Positions 45,174 through 55,094 of a DNA stretch of 64,000 nt are shown here, in pieces. A model generated the notes under the pieces. The model saw only the letters and a program-made list of their open reading frames with translations. It was not told where the DNA came from and ran no database searches. The stretch covers positions 62,001 to 126,000 of the forward strand of contig JADJYX010000040.1 in NCBI GenBank assembly GCA_016719535.1. Direction: 5' to 3'. Every line of letters begins with the position of its first letter. Position 1 is the stretch's first letter. The position numbers and the translations under genes were made by a program. The stretch comes from Rubrivivax sp. (GTDB taxonomy: Bacteria; Pseudomonadota; Gammaproteobacteria; Burkholderiales; Burkholderiaceae_C).

Positions 45174-45971
45174 ATGAGCGATTTCATCGACATCGACTGG
45201 GCCGGCCGCCCGGTGCGCATCGAGCACCGCTGGCTGTGTGCCGGGCGCCGCGATCGCCCGCTGATGGTCTTCCTGCACGAAGGCCTGGGCTCGGTGTCGA
45301 TGTGGCGCGACTTTCCGGCGCGGCTGTGCGAGGCGCTCGACCTGCGTGGCCTCGTCTATTCGCGCCCCGGCTATGGCCGCAGCACGCCGCGCGCCGCCGC
45401 CGAGGCCTGGGGCCTGGACTTCATGCACCGCCAGGCCCATGAGGTGCTGCCGGCGCTGCTGCGCGCGCTCGGCATCGATGCGCAGGCCGAACCGCCCTGG
45501 CTCTTCGGCCACAGCGATGGCGGCTCGATCGCGCTGCTGCATGCGGCGCGGTTTGCGTCGGCGGTGGCCGGCGCGGTGGTGCTGGCGCCGCACATCATGG
45601 TCGAGGACCTCTCGGTGGCCAGCATCGCGCAGGCCCGCCAGGCCTATCGCACGACCGACCTGCGCGAGCGCCTGATGCGCCACCACGACGACCCCGACTC
45701 GGCCTTCCACGGCTGGAACGACGTCTGGCTGCTGCCGGCCTTCCGCCACTGGTCGATCGAGGCCGAGATCGGCGCCATCAACTGCCCGCTGCTGGCGGTG
45801 CAGGGGCTGGACGACGAATACGGCACGCTGGCGCAGATCCGCGGCATCGCGCGCCGCCTGCCGCAGACGCGGCTGCTGGAGCTGCCGGACTGCGGCCATT
45901 CGCCGCACAAGGACCAGCCCGGGGCGGTGATCGCGGCGACGCGGGCGCTGCTGGCCAACGCCGGCCTTTGA
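45174..45971 (+). CDS. Alpha/beta hydrolase
   Basis: A 265-residue alpha/beta-fold hydrolase. The oxyanion region is MVFLHEGLGSVSMWRDFP, the nucleophile elbow is LFGHSDGGSIALLHAA (Ser in GHSDG), the acid is in LLAVQGLDDEYGT, and the histidine is in LPDCGHSPHKDQP. It lies just behind benzoate-CoA ligase on the same strand, and similar hydrolases accompany box clusters. It may hydrolyse a lactone, an ester or a dead-end CoA thioester of that pathway; that is inference. Confidence 0.85.
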   Translation: MSDFIDIDWAGRPVRIEHRWLCAGRRDRPLMVFLHEGLGSVSMWRDFPARLCEALDLRGLVYSRPGYGRSTPRAAAEAWGLDFMHRQAHEVLPALLRALGIDAQAEPPWLFGHSDGGSIALLHAARFASAVAGAVVLAPHIMVEDLSVASIAQARQAYRTTDLRERLMRHHDDPDSAFHGWNDVWLLPAFRHWSIEAEIGAINCPLLAVQGLDDEYGTLAQIRGIARRLPQTRLLELPDCGHSPHKDQPGAVIAATRALLANAGL

Positions 45972-46103
45972 CCCGCCATCCCCCGCGAATGGGGGGGTGT
46001 TTTGCCCGAGATCAAGGGATTTGCCGAGGGTGGACACGCTTGCAAGGGCTGCAGCCCGCCTCGAACATGCAGAAATTCCCCACACCGTTCGAGGAGTCTG
46101 CGC

Positions 46104-48062
46104 ATGACCCATTCCCACCGGACCTGGCACCGTCCGTCGCGCCTGGCGCTGGCCGCCGCCCTGGTCATCGGCCCCTGGCTGGCCGCGCAGGCCGACGGCG
46201 GCGACGAGCCGCTGGGGGTGGAACGCGCGGTCACGCTGCCGGCGCAGGCCAAGGGCAACCCGCCGGCCTGGGCCGGCAAGGCCTTTCGCCAGGGCGTGGT
46301 GGCCGTGGCCAACCCCTACGGCGCCGAGGCCGGCGCCCAGGTGCTGGAACAAGGCGGCAATGCCATCGACGCCGCGGTGGCCATCGCCTATGCGCTCAAC
46401 GTGGTGGAGCCGCAATCGGCCGGCATCGGCGGCGGCGGCTTCATGATGATCCACCTGGCGGCCAGCGGTCAGACGCTGACCATCGACAGCCGCGAGAAGG
46501 CACCGGCCGGCGCCACGCGGAACATGTTTGTCGGTGTGCCCAATGCGTCGCTCCAAGGGGTGGCCGTGGGCGTGCCCGGCATGGTGCGCGGCACGGCGCT
46601 GGCGCTGCAAAGATTCGGCCGCCTGCCGCTGGCACAGGTGCTGCAACCGGCGATCGCACTCGCCGACCAGGGTTTTGCCGCCACGCCGCGCTTCGTCGGC
46701 AGCCCCAACTGCACGAGCACGAGTGCCACCAACCGCGCCTTCAATTCGCCCCTGGTCAAGGACTATTTCTGCCCCGGCGGCCAGGCCATCGCAGCCGGCA
46801 CCGTGGTGACCAACAAGCCGCTGGCCGAGACCTTCCGGCTGATCGCCACCCATGGCGCCGACTGCTTCTACAAGCTCGACATCGCCAAGGGCTGCGACAT
46901 CGCGCAGGGCATCGTCGAAGGCCAGACCTGGAACCGGCCGCAGGCTGCGGGCGGCAAGGGCGGCAGCATGACCTACGCCGACCTCGAGGCCTACCAGCCC
47001 GCCATCCGCCCGGTGGTGGAGGGCACCTATCGCGGCTACAGGATCAAGTCGATGGGCCCGCCGTCGTCGGGCGCGCTGACCGTGCTGCAGATCCTCAAGC
47101 AGCTCGAGCGCTTCCCCATCGGCGACGCCTCGCAGGGCTACGGCTTTGGCAGCGTGAAGACGCTCAACGTGATGGCCGAGTCGATGCGCCTGGCCTTTGC
47201 CGACCGCCGGGACTGGATGGGCGACGCCGATTTTGCCAGCGTGCCCACCAGGGGGCTGATCGACGAGCGCTACCTGACGCAACGCAGTCTGCTGATCCAG
47301 CCGGGCGCCGTGCGGCCGGGCCTGGCGCCGAGCAGCGACCCGCGGCCCTTCGAGGTTGCCGGCCTGCAGGCGCAGCCGATGCGCAACGTGGCGCTGGCCG
47401 GCCCGTCGATGGAAAACGGCACCACGCATTTCTCGGTCGTCGACAAATGGGGCAACGTCGTCAGCTACACCAACACCATCGAATCGGGCTACGGCATCGG
47501 CGTCTTCGCCGGCTATGCCAGGCCCGACGGCAGCTTCCGCAATCACGGGTTCCTGCTCAACAACGAGCTCACCGACTTCAACACCACCCCGGCGGACCAC
47601 CCCTACATCGTGGGAGCCATCGGGGCCAACGACGTCGTCGCCGACAAGCGCCCGCGCAGCAGCATGGCACCCACCATGCTGTTTTCGCCCGACGGCCAGC
47701 CGCTGCTGGCCTACGGCTCGCCCGGGGGCGCCACCATCATCAACTCGGTGGTCAACATCACGATGAATCTCGTCGACCACCGGATGACGCTGCAAGAGGC
47801 GATCGACGCGGCCCGCATCTCGGTGGCAGGCCCGGGGGCCACGCGCGAAGGCGGCGTCACGCTCGGCACCGTGACGCTGGAAAACCGCTTCCCTGCCGCC
47901 ACCGTCGATGCCATGCGGGCCCTCGGCTACAACGTCGGCAGCGGCGACGTCGGCTCTGTCCAGGCCGTGCTGATCGAACCCAGGACCGGCAAGCAGTACG
48001 GCGCTGCCGACGACCGCCGCGAAGGCACGGTGATCGGCCTGCCGCGACCGCGCGGCCGCTGA
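46104..48062 (+). CDS. ggt: Gamma-glutamyltransferase
   Basis: A periplasmic enzyme that transfers or hydrolyses the gamma-glutamyl group of glutathione. The 652-residue proenzyme has a signal peptide (RLALAAALVIGPWLAAQA). The large-subunit segments are GGNAIDAAVAIAYALNVVEP, SAGIGGGGFMMI and DSREKAP. The self-cleavage site is ENGTTHFSVVDKWGN, with the threonine nucleophile in GTTHFS, and the small subunit contains GYGIGVF and SSMAPTMLF. GAGGAG seven bases before ATG 46104 decides the start over the upstream ATG at 46002. Confidence 0.95.
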   Translation: MTHSHRTWHRPSRLALAAALVIGPWLAAQADGGDEPLGVERAVTLPAQAKGNPPAWAGKAFRQGVVAVANPYGAEAGAQVLEQGGNAIDAAVAIAYALNVVEPQSAGIGGGGFMMIHLAASGQTLTIDSREKAPAGATRNMFVGVPNASLQGVAVGVPGMVRGTALALQRFGRLPLAQVLQPAIALADQGFAATPRFVGSPNCTSTSATNRAFNSPLVKDYFCPGGQAIAAGTVVTNKPLAETFRLIATHGADCFYKLDIAKGCDIAQGIVEGQTWNRPQAAGGKGGSMTYADLEAYQPAIRPVVEGTYRGYRIKSMGPPSSGALTVLQILKQLERFPIGDASQGYGFGSVKTLNVMAESMRLAFADRRDWMGDADFASVPTRGLIDERYLTQRSLLIQPGAVRPGLAPSSDPRPFEVAGLQAQPMRNVALAGPSMENGTTHFSVVDKWGNVVSYTNTIESGYGIGVFAGYARPDGSFRNHGFLLNNELTDFNTTPADHPYIVGAIGANDVVADKRPRSSMAPTMLFSPDGQPLLAYGSPGGATIINSVVNITMNLVDHRMTLQEAIDAARISVAGPGATREGGVTLGTVTLENRFPAATVDAMRALGYNVGSGDVGSVQAVLIEPRTGKQYGAADDRREGTVIGLPRPRGR

Positions 48063-48299
48063 GGCCAAGGCGGGCCGGCTAGACTGCGGCCCGTGACCAC
48101 CATTCCGACCCTGCACCGGCTGCCCCGCCCCGACGCCCCGCGCCGGGCGGCGGGCGCAGCGCGCAGCGGTCGAACGCCGGCCGCACTTCCCCCGGCCCGG
48201 CGATCCCCCCTCCCCACCGTCTTCGCGCATTCCTGATCGCCGGGCCCGCCACCGCGCTGCGGCTGCGCGCTGCGCCGCCGATCCCGATCGGAATCGACC
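48063..48299 (+). other. Intergenic stretch, possible long leader of rnk
   Basis: The 237 bp between ggt and the Rnk gene are G/C-rich. TAGACT (48080-48085) could be a -10 element. A 48-codon frame from GTG 48093 to TGA 48236 (Pro/Arg-rich) exists but has no ribosome site or recognisable family, and I do not call it a gene. Confidence 0.4.
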
Positions 48300-48710
48300 A
48301 TGACCCCTTATGACACCAGTGAGCGCGTGCTCACCGAACTCGACCACATCCGCCTGGCCGGCCTGCTGCGGCGCGCCGACAGCGAAGCCGACACACCCCT
48401 CGACGAGTGGCTCGACAGCGCCGACCTCGTGTCCTCGCGCGATGTCGGGCCCGACATCGTGACCATGTATTCGCAGCTGCTGCTGGCCGACGCGGCCGGC
48501 GGCCCGCGCCGCACGCTGACCCTGTGCTACCCGGCCGATGCCGACCCGCAGGCCGGCTTCGTCTCGGTGCTGTCGCCGGTGGGCGCGGCGCTGCTGGGCC
48601 GCCGCGTCGGCAGCGTGGCGGCGTGGGTCACGCCCGACGGGCGCCGCCATGCGGTCGAGATCGTCGCCGTGCTCTTCCAGCCCGAGGCCAGCGGCGACTA
48701 CACGACCTGA
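48300..48710 (+). CDS. rnk: Rnk/GreA-type nucleoside diphosphate kinase regulator
   Basis: A 136-residue protein with an N-terminal helical part (DTSERVLTELDHIRLAGLLR) and a C-terminal GreA/Rnk FKBP-like domain: SSRDVGPDIVTMYSQLLL, TLTLCYPADADPQAGFVSVL, SPVGAALLGRRVG and VEIVAVLFQPEA. Rnk proteins bind RNA polymerase near the secondary channel. The N-terminal coiled coil is short, as in Rnk rather than GreA. ATG 48300 is clear. Confidence 0.88.
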   Translation: MTPYDTSERVLTELDHIRLAGLLRRADSEADTPLDEWLDSADLVSSRDVGPDIVTMYSQLLLADAAGGPRRTLTLCYPADADPQAGFVSVLSPVGAALLGRRVGSVAAWVTPDGRRHAVEIVAVLFQPEASGDYTT

Positions 48711-48734
48711 GGCACCCGCGCCCGCGGGGAAATT

Positions 48735-49664
48735 TCAGACCCGCGCTCGCGCATCGTGCCGCGCCAGCCGCGACAGCAGGTGCTCGACCTCGGCGCGCGC
48801 CGCCGCCGTCAGCGGTGCGGCCGGCGCGCGCAGTGCCGGGCTGTGCAGCAACCCGCGCCGGTGCAGGATGTATTTGCGCACCGTCAGCCCGACGCCCGGC
48901 TGCTGCTCGTAGCGCAGCAGCGGCAGGTGGGCGTCGAAGAGGTCGTGCGCCTCCTCGCGCCGGCCCGCCCCGGACAGCCGCACCACGTCGACGAGCATGT
49001 CGGGGAAGGCATAGCCGGTATTGGCGCCGTCGGCGCCGCGTTCCATCTCGTAGTCGAGGAAGAGGCCGTTGTTGCCCACCAGGATGGGCAGCGGCCGCAT
49101 CGTGCCGTCACGCACCCAGGCTTTCAGCGTGCTGATCTTCTCCAGCCCCGGCCAGTCCTCGTGCTTGAGCAGGGTGCAGCTCGGCAGCTCGGTGTGGATG
49201 CGGCGGATCACGCCCGGCGTCATCTGCACGCTGAAGGTCAGCGGATAGTCCTGGATGACGAAGGGCACGTCGGCGCCGATGGCCGCCACCGCCTGCGCGT
49301 AGTAGCCGACGATCTGGTCGTCGGTGCGCAGGGTGTTGGGCGGCGCGATCATCACGCCGGCGGCGCCGCGGTCCATCACCTCGCGCGTGAGCGCGCGCAT
49401 GGCCGCAAAGCCGGGTGCCGACACGCCCACGATCACCGGCAGGCTCGCCGCGCGGCGGATCATGCGCGTGGCCACGTCCACGCTCTCGGCATGTTCGAGC
49501 TTGGGCGCCTCGCCCAGCTGGCCGAGCACGGTGATGCCGGTGGCCCCGCAGGCGAGGTAGAAGTCGCTCAGGCGGTCGATCGAATCGACGTCGATGCGGC
49601 CGTCGTCGAGGAAGGGCGTGGGGGCGATCGGGTAGACGCCGCGGGCATCGGTGGTCAGGCGCAT
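48735..49664 (-). CDS. Dihydrodipicolinate synthase (DapA)-family aldolase/lyase
   Basis: A 309-residue TIM-barrel enzyme of the DHDPS/N-acetylneuraminate-lyase family. GVYPIAPTPFLDDGRIDVDS starts the barrel, FVIQDYPLTF holds the catalytic Tyr region, and CTLLKHEDWPGLEKI holds the Schiff-base lysine. The family acts on pyruvate or related keto acids. Remote position from lysine genes and sequence differences suggest a catabolic aldolase or dehydratase rather than DapA itself. It is divergent from the Tat-exported MBL protein across 114 bp. Confidence 0.85.
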   Translation of the reverse strand: MRLTTDARGVYPIAPTPFLDDGRIDVDSIDRLSDFYLACGATGITVLGQLGEAPKLEHAESVDVATRMIRRAASLPVIVGVSAPGFAAMRALTREVMDRGAAGVMIAPPNTLRTDDQIVGYYAQAVAAIGADVPFVIQDYPLTFSVQMTPGVIRRIHTELPSCTLLKHEDWPGLEKISTLKAWVRDGTMRPLPILVGNNGLFLDYEMERGADGANTGYAFPDMLVDVVRLSGAGRREEAHDLFDAHLPLLRYEQQPGVGLTVRKYILHRRGLLHSPALRAPAAPLTAAARAEVEHLLSRLARHDARARV

Positions 49665-49778
49665 GGGTCGGGTCCGGCAACGAAAGTGCCGCGATTGTGG
49701 CGGCGGCCCCGGCGTTTGACGGCCGCCCGCGCTGCTCCTACGATGGCCCGCACACCCCACAACCCCTGGAGGGTCGCC

Positions 49779-50954
49779 ATGACCGCTCGCGCCCGACCTG
49801 CGTCGAACCCGGCAGCCACCGAGGGCGGCCTCTACCTGGGCCAGTTGTCACGCCGCGACCTGCTGCGCTCGGGTGCCGCGGTGGGCGTGCTGGGCGCGGC
49901 GCTGTCCGGTGCCCCGCGCCCGGCGCGCGCGCAGGCGCTGAGCGGGCCGGTGCCCGAGGTCGACTCGGTGGCGGTGCGCGTGGTCACCGATTCCTACCAC
50001 CACGCCTTCGAGCCGGGCCGCAAGGTCGGTGACCTGACGATCCAGCGCTTTGCCTTCGCGCTGGCCAAGGACCGCCCGCCGCGCAAGGCCCTGCAGAACG
50101 AATGGGGCCTGTCGCTGCACCTCGAATCGAAGCGCGGCAGCGAAACGCGCCAGATCCTGATCGATTTCGGCTATACGCCCGAGACGCTGAACAACAACCT
50201 CGAACTGCTGGGCATCGACCCGGCCCGGCTCGACGCGCTGATGCTCAGCCACGGCCACTACGACCACTTCGGCGGCCTCGTCGGCTTTCTGGCGCAGCAC
50301 CAGGGCCGGCTGAAGAAGGAACTGCCCTTCTACCTGGGCGGCGAGGAATGCTTCTGCACGCGCGAGGCCGGCGTGGGCGATTCGGCCGGCGACTTCGGTG
50401 CGCTCGACCGGCAGGCGATCGCCAACGCCGGGCTGAAGGTGCTGTATGCCGACCAGCCCTCGGTCATCGCCGGCCATGCCTTTTCCACCGGCGGCATTCC
50501 GCGCGCGTCGTTCGAGCGGGTGCTGGCCCCCACGCGCATGAAGCCCGGCTTCGCCAACAACGTCGGCTGCCGGCCCGAATCGCTGTCCGAGGCCAAGCGC
50601 AGCGTGGCCATCGTGCCCGACGATTTCGAGCACGAGCAGGCCACCTGCTTCCTGCTCAAGGGCAAGGGGCTGGTGGTGATGACGTCCTGCGGCCACCGCG
50701 GCGTCGTCAATTCGGTGCGGCGCGCGATGGCGGTATCGGGCGTCAACAAGGTGCACGCGGTGCTGGGTGGCTTCCACCTGGCGCCGCATGCGCCGGAATA
50801 CCTGCGCGAGACGGTCGCGGCGCTGAAGGACATCAACCCCGACCACCTGATCCCCATGCACTGCTCGGGCGAGGCCTTCATCGCCATCGCGACGCAGGAG
50901 ATGCCCGGCAAGGTGCTGCGCTCGTCCACCGGCACGCGCTGGCTGTTTGCCTGA
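49779..50954 (+). CDS. Tat-exported MBL-fold metallohydrolase
   Basis: A 391-residue metallo-beta-lactamase-fold protein. The N-terminus has a twin-arginine signal (SRRDLLRSGAAVGVLGAALS, then PRPARAQA). The metal motif is LMLSHGHYDHFGGLVGFL. Later ligands are in MTSCGHRGVVNSV, GGFHLAPHAPEYL and IPMHCSGEAF, the arrangement of the 7,8-dihydropterin-6-methyl-4-(beta-D-ribofuranosyl)aminobenzene-5'-phosphate-synthase-like branch. TGGAGGG before ATG 49779 fixes the start. Folding before export suggests metal loading in the cytoplasm. The substrate is unknown. Confidence 0.87.
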   Translation: MTARARPASNPAATEGGLYLGQLSRRDLLRSGAAVGVLGAALSGAPRPARAQALSGPVPEVDSVAVRVVTDSYHHAFEPGRKVGDLTIQRFAFALAKDRPPRKALQNEWGLSLHLESKRGSETRQILIDFGYTPETLNNNLELLGIDPARLDALMLSHGHYDHFGGLVGFLAQHQGRLKKELPFYLGGEECFCTREAGVGDSAGDFGALDRQAIANAGLKVLYADQPSVIAGHAFSTGGIPRASFERVLAPTRMKPGFANNVGCRPESLSEAKRSVAIVPDDFEHEQATCFLLKGKGLVVMTSCGHRGVVNSVRRAMAVSGVNKVHAVLGGFHLAPHAPEYLRETVAALKDINPDHLIPMHCSGEAFIAIATQEMPGKVLRSSTGTRWLFA

Positions 50955-51002
50955 CCGGCGCCGCGGCGCAGCCGGCGCCGGCCGTGCCGTCGTGCGACGG
51001 CG

Positions 51003-52485
51003 TCAGACCCGCCGCGCGCGCCCGGCCCAGTAGGGCTCGCGCAGCAGCCGCTTGAAGATCTTGCCGGTGTCCTCGCGCGGCAGGCTGTCGTGGAAGCTGA
51101 CGACGCGGGGCACCTTGTAGCCCGCGATGCGCTCGTGCAGCCAGGCGCGCACGCCTTCGGCGGTGAGCGCGGCGGCGGGCAGCGGCTGCACCGCCGCGGC
51201 CAGTGATTCACCGAACTCGTCGTCGGGGATGCCGAAGACCGCGCAGTCGGCCACGCCGGGCATGCCGTGCAGCACGGCCTCGACCTCCGCCGGATAGATG
51301 TTGACGCCGCCGCTGATCACCATGTCGGCCTGGCGGTCGACGATGAAGAGGAAGCCTTCTTCGTCGAGGTAGCCGATGTCGCCCATGGTCTTGAGGCCGT
51401 GCAGCTCCATCTCGGCGCGCGCCTCGGGGTTGCCGATGTAGCTGAAATCGGCGAAGGCCGGCTGGTCGATATAGATCAGCCCGGGCGTGCCGGGGGGCCG
51501 TTCGTGGCCGTCGTCGTCGAGGATCTTCAGCGTCACCCCCGGCAGCACGGCGCCGGCCGAGCCCGGCTTGCGCAGCGCCTGTTCGCTGGTCAGCAGCGTC
51601 ATGTAGCCGAGTTCGCTGGAGCCGTAGCACTCGTTGATGACCGGCCCCCACCAGTCGATCATCGCGCGCTTGACCTCCGGCGGGCAGGGGCTGCCGGTGC
51701 TGGCCACCATCTTCATCGACGAGAGGTCGTAGCGCGCGCGCACCGCGGGCGGCAGCGCCAGCATGCGCACATACATGGTGGGCACCAGGTAGGCATGCGT
51801 GAGGCGGTGCCGGTCGATCAGCTGCAGCGTGCGCTCGGCGTCGAAGCGATCCTCCAGGACCAGCGTGCCGCCGACCTGCGCCACGCCCAGCGCATAGCTG
51901 TTGGGCGCGCTGTGGTACAGCGGCGCATTCAGCAGCGCCTTCATGCCGGGCTCGATGCCGTAGGCCAGGCGGCGCAGCGCCAGCGACGAGACCTGCTGCG
52001 CCGGCGTCATCGGATGGCGCAGGATGCCCTTGGGCCGGCCGGTGGTGCCCGAGGTATAGAACATGGCGCCGCGCGGCTGCCGCCGGCGGCGTGCCGATGG
52101 GCGCGGCGGCATCGCGCAGCGGCTCCCAGGCCGTCACGCCGGGGTGCGTGCCGCGCACCGCATGGACGGTGGCCGCGCCGGCATCGAGCCCGTCCAGCGC
52201 GGCAAGCAGCGCGGCATCGGCGATGAAGAGCCGGGCGCCGCTGTTGGACAGGATGTGGTGCACCTCGTCGGTCTTGAAGTGCCAGTTGACCGGCACCCAC
52301 TGCGCGCCCAGGTGGCGCACCGCCAGCAGCAGCTCCAGCGCCTCGGGGCTGTTGCGCATCATCAGCGCCACCACATCGCCGTCGCCGATGCCCGCGGCCT
52401 GCAGCACCGCGGCCGAGCGCCTGCAGCGCAGGTCGAAGTCATCGGCGGCGATCGTCTCGCCCTTGAAGGTGAGGGTGGTCTTCAT
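51003..52485 (-). pseudogene. AMP-binding acyl-CoA synthetase, frameshifted
   Basis: An ATP-dependent CoA ligase of the fatty-acid/aryl type. The first frame (ATG 52485) runs MKTTLTFKGETIAADDFDLR, GDGDVVALMMRNSPEALELL and AQWVPVNWHFKTDEVHHILS. Around 52080-52100 the homologous frame changes to MFYTSGTTGRPKGILRHP, YGSSELGYMTLL, MVISGGVNIYPAEVEAVL and LPREDTGKIFKRLL. All ligase motifs are intact apart from the frame break, so a one- or two-base error is likely. It is divergent from an MFS gene and near an acyl-CoA dehydrogenase, which suggests a shared fatty- or aryl-acid catabolic role. Confidence 0.85.
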
Positions 52486-52568
52486 GCGCGGTCTCCTGCC
52501 GGGCATTGTGCGGCGCCGGCCTCCCGTATGCTGCACCCGCGCCGCCGGCGCCCATCCCTGCCCATCCC

Positions 52569-53768
52569 TTGACCCCGACCCCACCCCGCGGCCTGCTGGT
52601 CGCCAACCTGCTCGGCCAGCTCGCCTTCGGGCTGCTGGCGATGACCATCTGCATCCCGTCGATGGCGCAATGGGGAATGCTCTTCGGCGCCAGCCAGGCG
52701 CAGGTGCAGCTCACATTCAGCGGCTACGTGGTGGCCTATGGCGGCCTGCAGCTGCTGTATGGCCCGCTGTCCGACCGCCTGGGGCGCAAGCGCGTGCTGC
52801 TGGCGGGCCTGGCGCTGGGCTTTGCCGGCTCGGTGCTGGCGGCGCTGGCGCCCGGGCTCGGCTGGCTGATCGCCGCGCGCGTGCTGCAGGGGGCGGGCGC
52901 GGCGGCCGGCATGGTGGTCGGCCGCGCGCTGGTGCAGGACCTGTTCGCCGGCCCCGAGCGCACGCGCGTGATGGCCTGGATCGGCATGGCGATGGGTGTC
53001 TGCCCACCGCTGGCCGCCATCGTCGGCGGGCAGCTGCACGTGCGGCTGGGCTGGCAGGCGAGCTTCGTGCTCATCGCCGCGCTGGCGCTGCTGCTGGCGC
53101 TGGCCGCCTGGCGCGGCCTGCCCGATGCCGCCCCGCGAACCGCGGCCGCGCCCGGCGCGCCGCGCTGGTGGCAGGCGATGGGATCGTCGTATGCGCGCCT
53201 GGCGCGCGAGCCGGTCTTCGTGCTGCACGTGGTGATCCTGGCGATGACCACCGCCACCTTCTATGCCTTCCTCAGCGGCGCGCCGCTGGTGCTGGGCAGC
53301 CTGGGCGTCGGCCCCGAGGGCATCGGCTGGTATATCGCCTGCATCCCGCTGCCCTACATCGCCGGCAATTACCTCACCGCCCGGCTGGTGCGGCGCACCG
53401 GCGAGCGCCGCGTGATGGCGATCGGCCAGGCGCTGACGGTGGCCGGGTTGCTGCTCACCATCGGTCTGGCGCTGGCCGGCTGGCATGCGCCGCTGGCCTT
53501 CGTGGGGCCGCTGATGCTGCTGGGCCTGGGCCACGGGTTGCTGATGCCGGCCACGCTGTCGGGCACGGTGGGCGTGCTGCCGGCGCTGGCCGGCGCCGCC
53601 GCCGCCGTGGGTGGCCTGATGCAGCAGTTGGTGGGTGCCACCGGCGCCTGGGTGGTCGGGCTGGTGCCGCACCAGGGTGCGCTCAACCTGGGCCTGCTGA
53701 TGCTGGGGTCGACGCTGGTGGCGGTGGCGGCGCAGGTGCTGCTGCGCCGCACCGGCGCGAGGCCCTGA
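52569..53768 (+). CDS. MFS transporter, Bcr/CflA family
   Basis: A roughly 399-residue, twelve-helix drug/metabolite exporter. GGLQLLYGPLSDRLGRKRVLL is the MFS loop 2-3 motif; ARVLQGAGAAAGMVVGRALV and LFAGPERTRVMAWIGMAMGV are typical of Bcr/CflA proteins. I place the start at a TTG (52569) immediately before the first helix. The ATG at 52506 would add 21 Pro/Ala residues and leave only 20 bp to the divergent ligase. The substrate is unknown. Confidence 0.85.
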   Translation: MTPTPPRGLLVANLLGQLAFGLLAMTICIPSMAQWGMLFGASQAQVQLTFSGYVVAYGGLQLLYGPLSDRLGRKRVLLAGLALGFAGSVLAALAPGLGWLIAARVLQGAGAAAGMVVGRALVQDLFAGPERTRVMAWIGMAMGVCPPLAAIVGGQLHVRLGWQASFVLIAALALLLALAAWRGLPDAAPRTAAAPGAPRWWQAMGSSYARLAREPVFVLHVVILAMTTATFYAFLSGAPLVLGSLGVGPEGIGWYIACIPLPYIAGNYLTARLVRRTGERRVMAIGQALTVAGLLLTIGLALAGWHAPLAFVGPLMLLGLGHGLLMPATLSGTVGVLPALAGAAAAVGGLMQQLVGATGAWVVGLVPHQGALNLGLLMLGSTLVAVAAQVLLRRTGARP

Positions 53769-53800
53769 GCTTCCATGCCGCCCGGTGTCACGATGCACGC

Positions 53801-54963
53801 TCAGGCCTTGTCCATCGCACGCGCGATCAGCTCCTTCATCACCTCGTTGCTGCCGCCGTAGATGCGGCCCACGCGCTGGTCGGCATACAGGCGGGCGATC
53901 GGGTAGTCGTTCATGTAGCCGTAGCCGCCGAAGAGCTGCAGGCAGGCATCGACCACCTTGCCGACGGTGTCGGACACCCACCACTTGGCCATCGCCGAGG
54001 TGGCGTTGTCGAGCTCGCCGCGCAGCGCGCGGCCCACGCATTCGTCGACGAAGCACCGGGCCACCGTGGCCAGCGTCTGGCATTCGGCGAGCACGAAGCG
54101 CGTATTCTGCATCTGCATCAGCGGCTGGCCGAAGACCTGGCGCTGCTTCACGTAGGCCAGCGTCTCGTGAATGGCGCGCTGCAGCGTGGCGATGCCGCCG
54201 ACGGCGATGATCAGCCGCTCCTGGGGCAGCTGCTCCATCAGCTGGCGAAAGCCCTGCCCCTCCTCAGTGCCCAGCAGGTGGCTGCGCGGCACGCGCATGT
54301 CCTCGAAGAAGAGCTCGCAGGTGTCGATGGTGTGCTGGCCCACCTTGTCGAGCAGCCGGCCGCGGCGGAACCCCGGCAGGCCATCCACCTCGGCCATCAC
54401 CAGGCTCAGGCCCTTGCCGCCGGCCGCCTCGCCGGTGCGGCAGACGATGCACACCAGGTTGGCATGGAAGCCGTTGGTGATGAAGGTCTTGGCGCCGTTG
54501 ATCACATAGTGGTCGCCGTCCGTGGCGGCGCGCGTGCGCACGGCCTGCAGGTCGGTGCCGCAGCCGGGCTCGGTCATCGCGATCGCGCTGACGATCTCGC
54601 CGCTGGCCATCTTCGGCAGCCAGCGCTGCTTCTGCCATTCGGTGCCATAACGCAGGATGTAGTGCGCGACGATGCCGCTGTGCACGCTGTTGGAAAAGCC
54701 GCCCGCCATCTTCAGCGCCAGCGCCTGCGTGATCGCCACCTCGTGGCCGAAGTGGCCACCGCCGCCGCCATGGGCCTCGGGGATGCTGGCGCACAGCAGC
54801 CCGGCGGCGCCGGCCTTGTTCCAGATGTCGCGGTCGCCGCGGCGCTGGGCGCGCCAGCGCGCGTCGTGCGGCAGGCATTCGCGCTCGGCGAAGCGCGTGG
54901 CGGTATCGGCCAGGGCTTGCAGGTCGTCGGTAAACCAGGCGGGGCGGGGCTGGGCAGGCTCAT
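53801..54963 (-). CDS. Acyl-CoA dehydrogenase (with apparent frameshift near its start)
   Basis: A FAD enzyme that dehydrogenates an acyl-CoA. About 387 residues. The N-terminal helices WFTDDLQALADTATRFAERE, the FAD segments AIAMTEPGCGTDLQAVRTRA and YVINGAKTFITNGFHANLVC, and the C-terminal YGYMNDYPIARLYADQRVGR and IYGGSNEVMKELIARAM are all present. The natural start is ATG 54963 (MSLPSPAPP), but that frame leaves the homology after nine codons at GGCGGGGCGGGG. One missing base would restore it. No in-frame ATG precedes the homologous region closely. It is divergent from an SDR gene. Confidence 0.88.
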
Positions 54964-55094
54964 GGTGGTGGCTCGCGGCGCGGGTTGATCGGTCGAAGGT
55001 GAAGGCGAAGGCAACCCTCGTCAAAACCCGATGGTGCCGGGCCCGGCACACGGGCATGCTGGCCGGCGACGAAGTCGTCGCAGGAGATCGACGC

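Noticed and set aside
48093..48236. A 48-codon GTG-started frame between ggt and rnk
   Set aside because: It is Pro/Arg-rich, has no ribosome site and no recognisable similarity.
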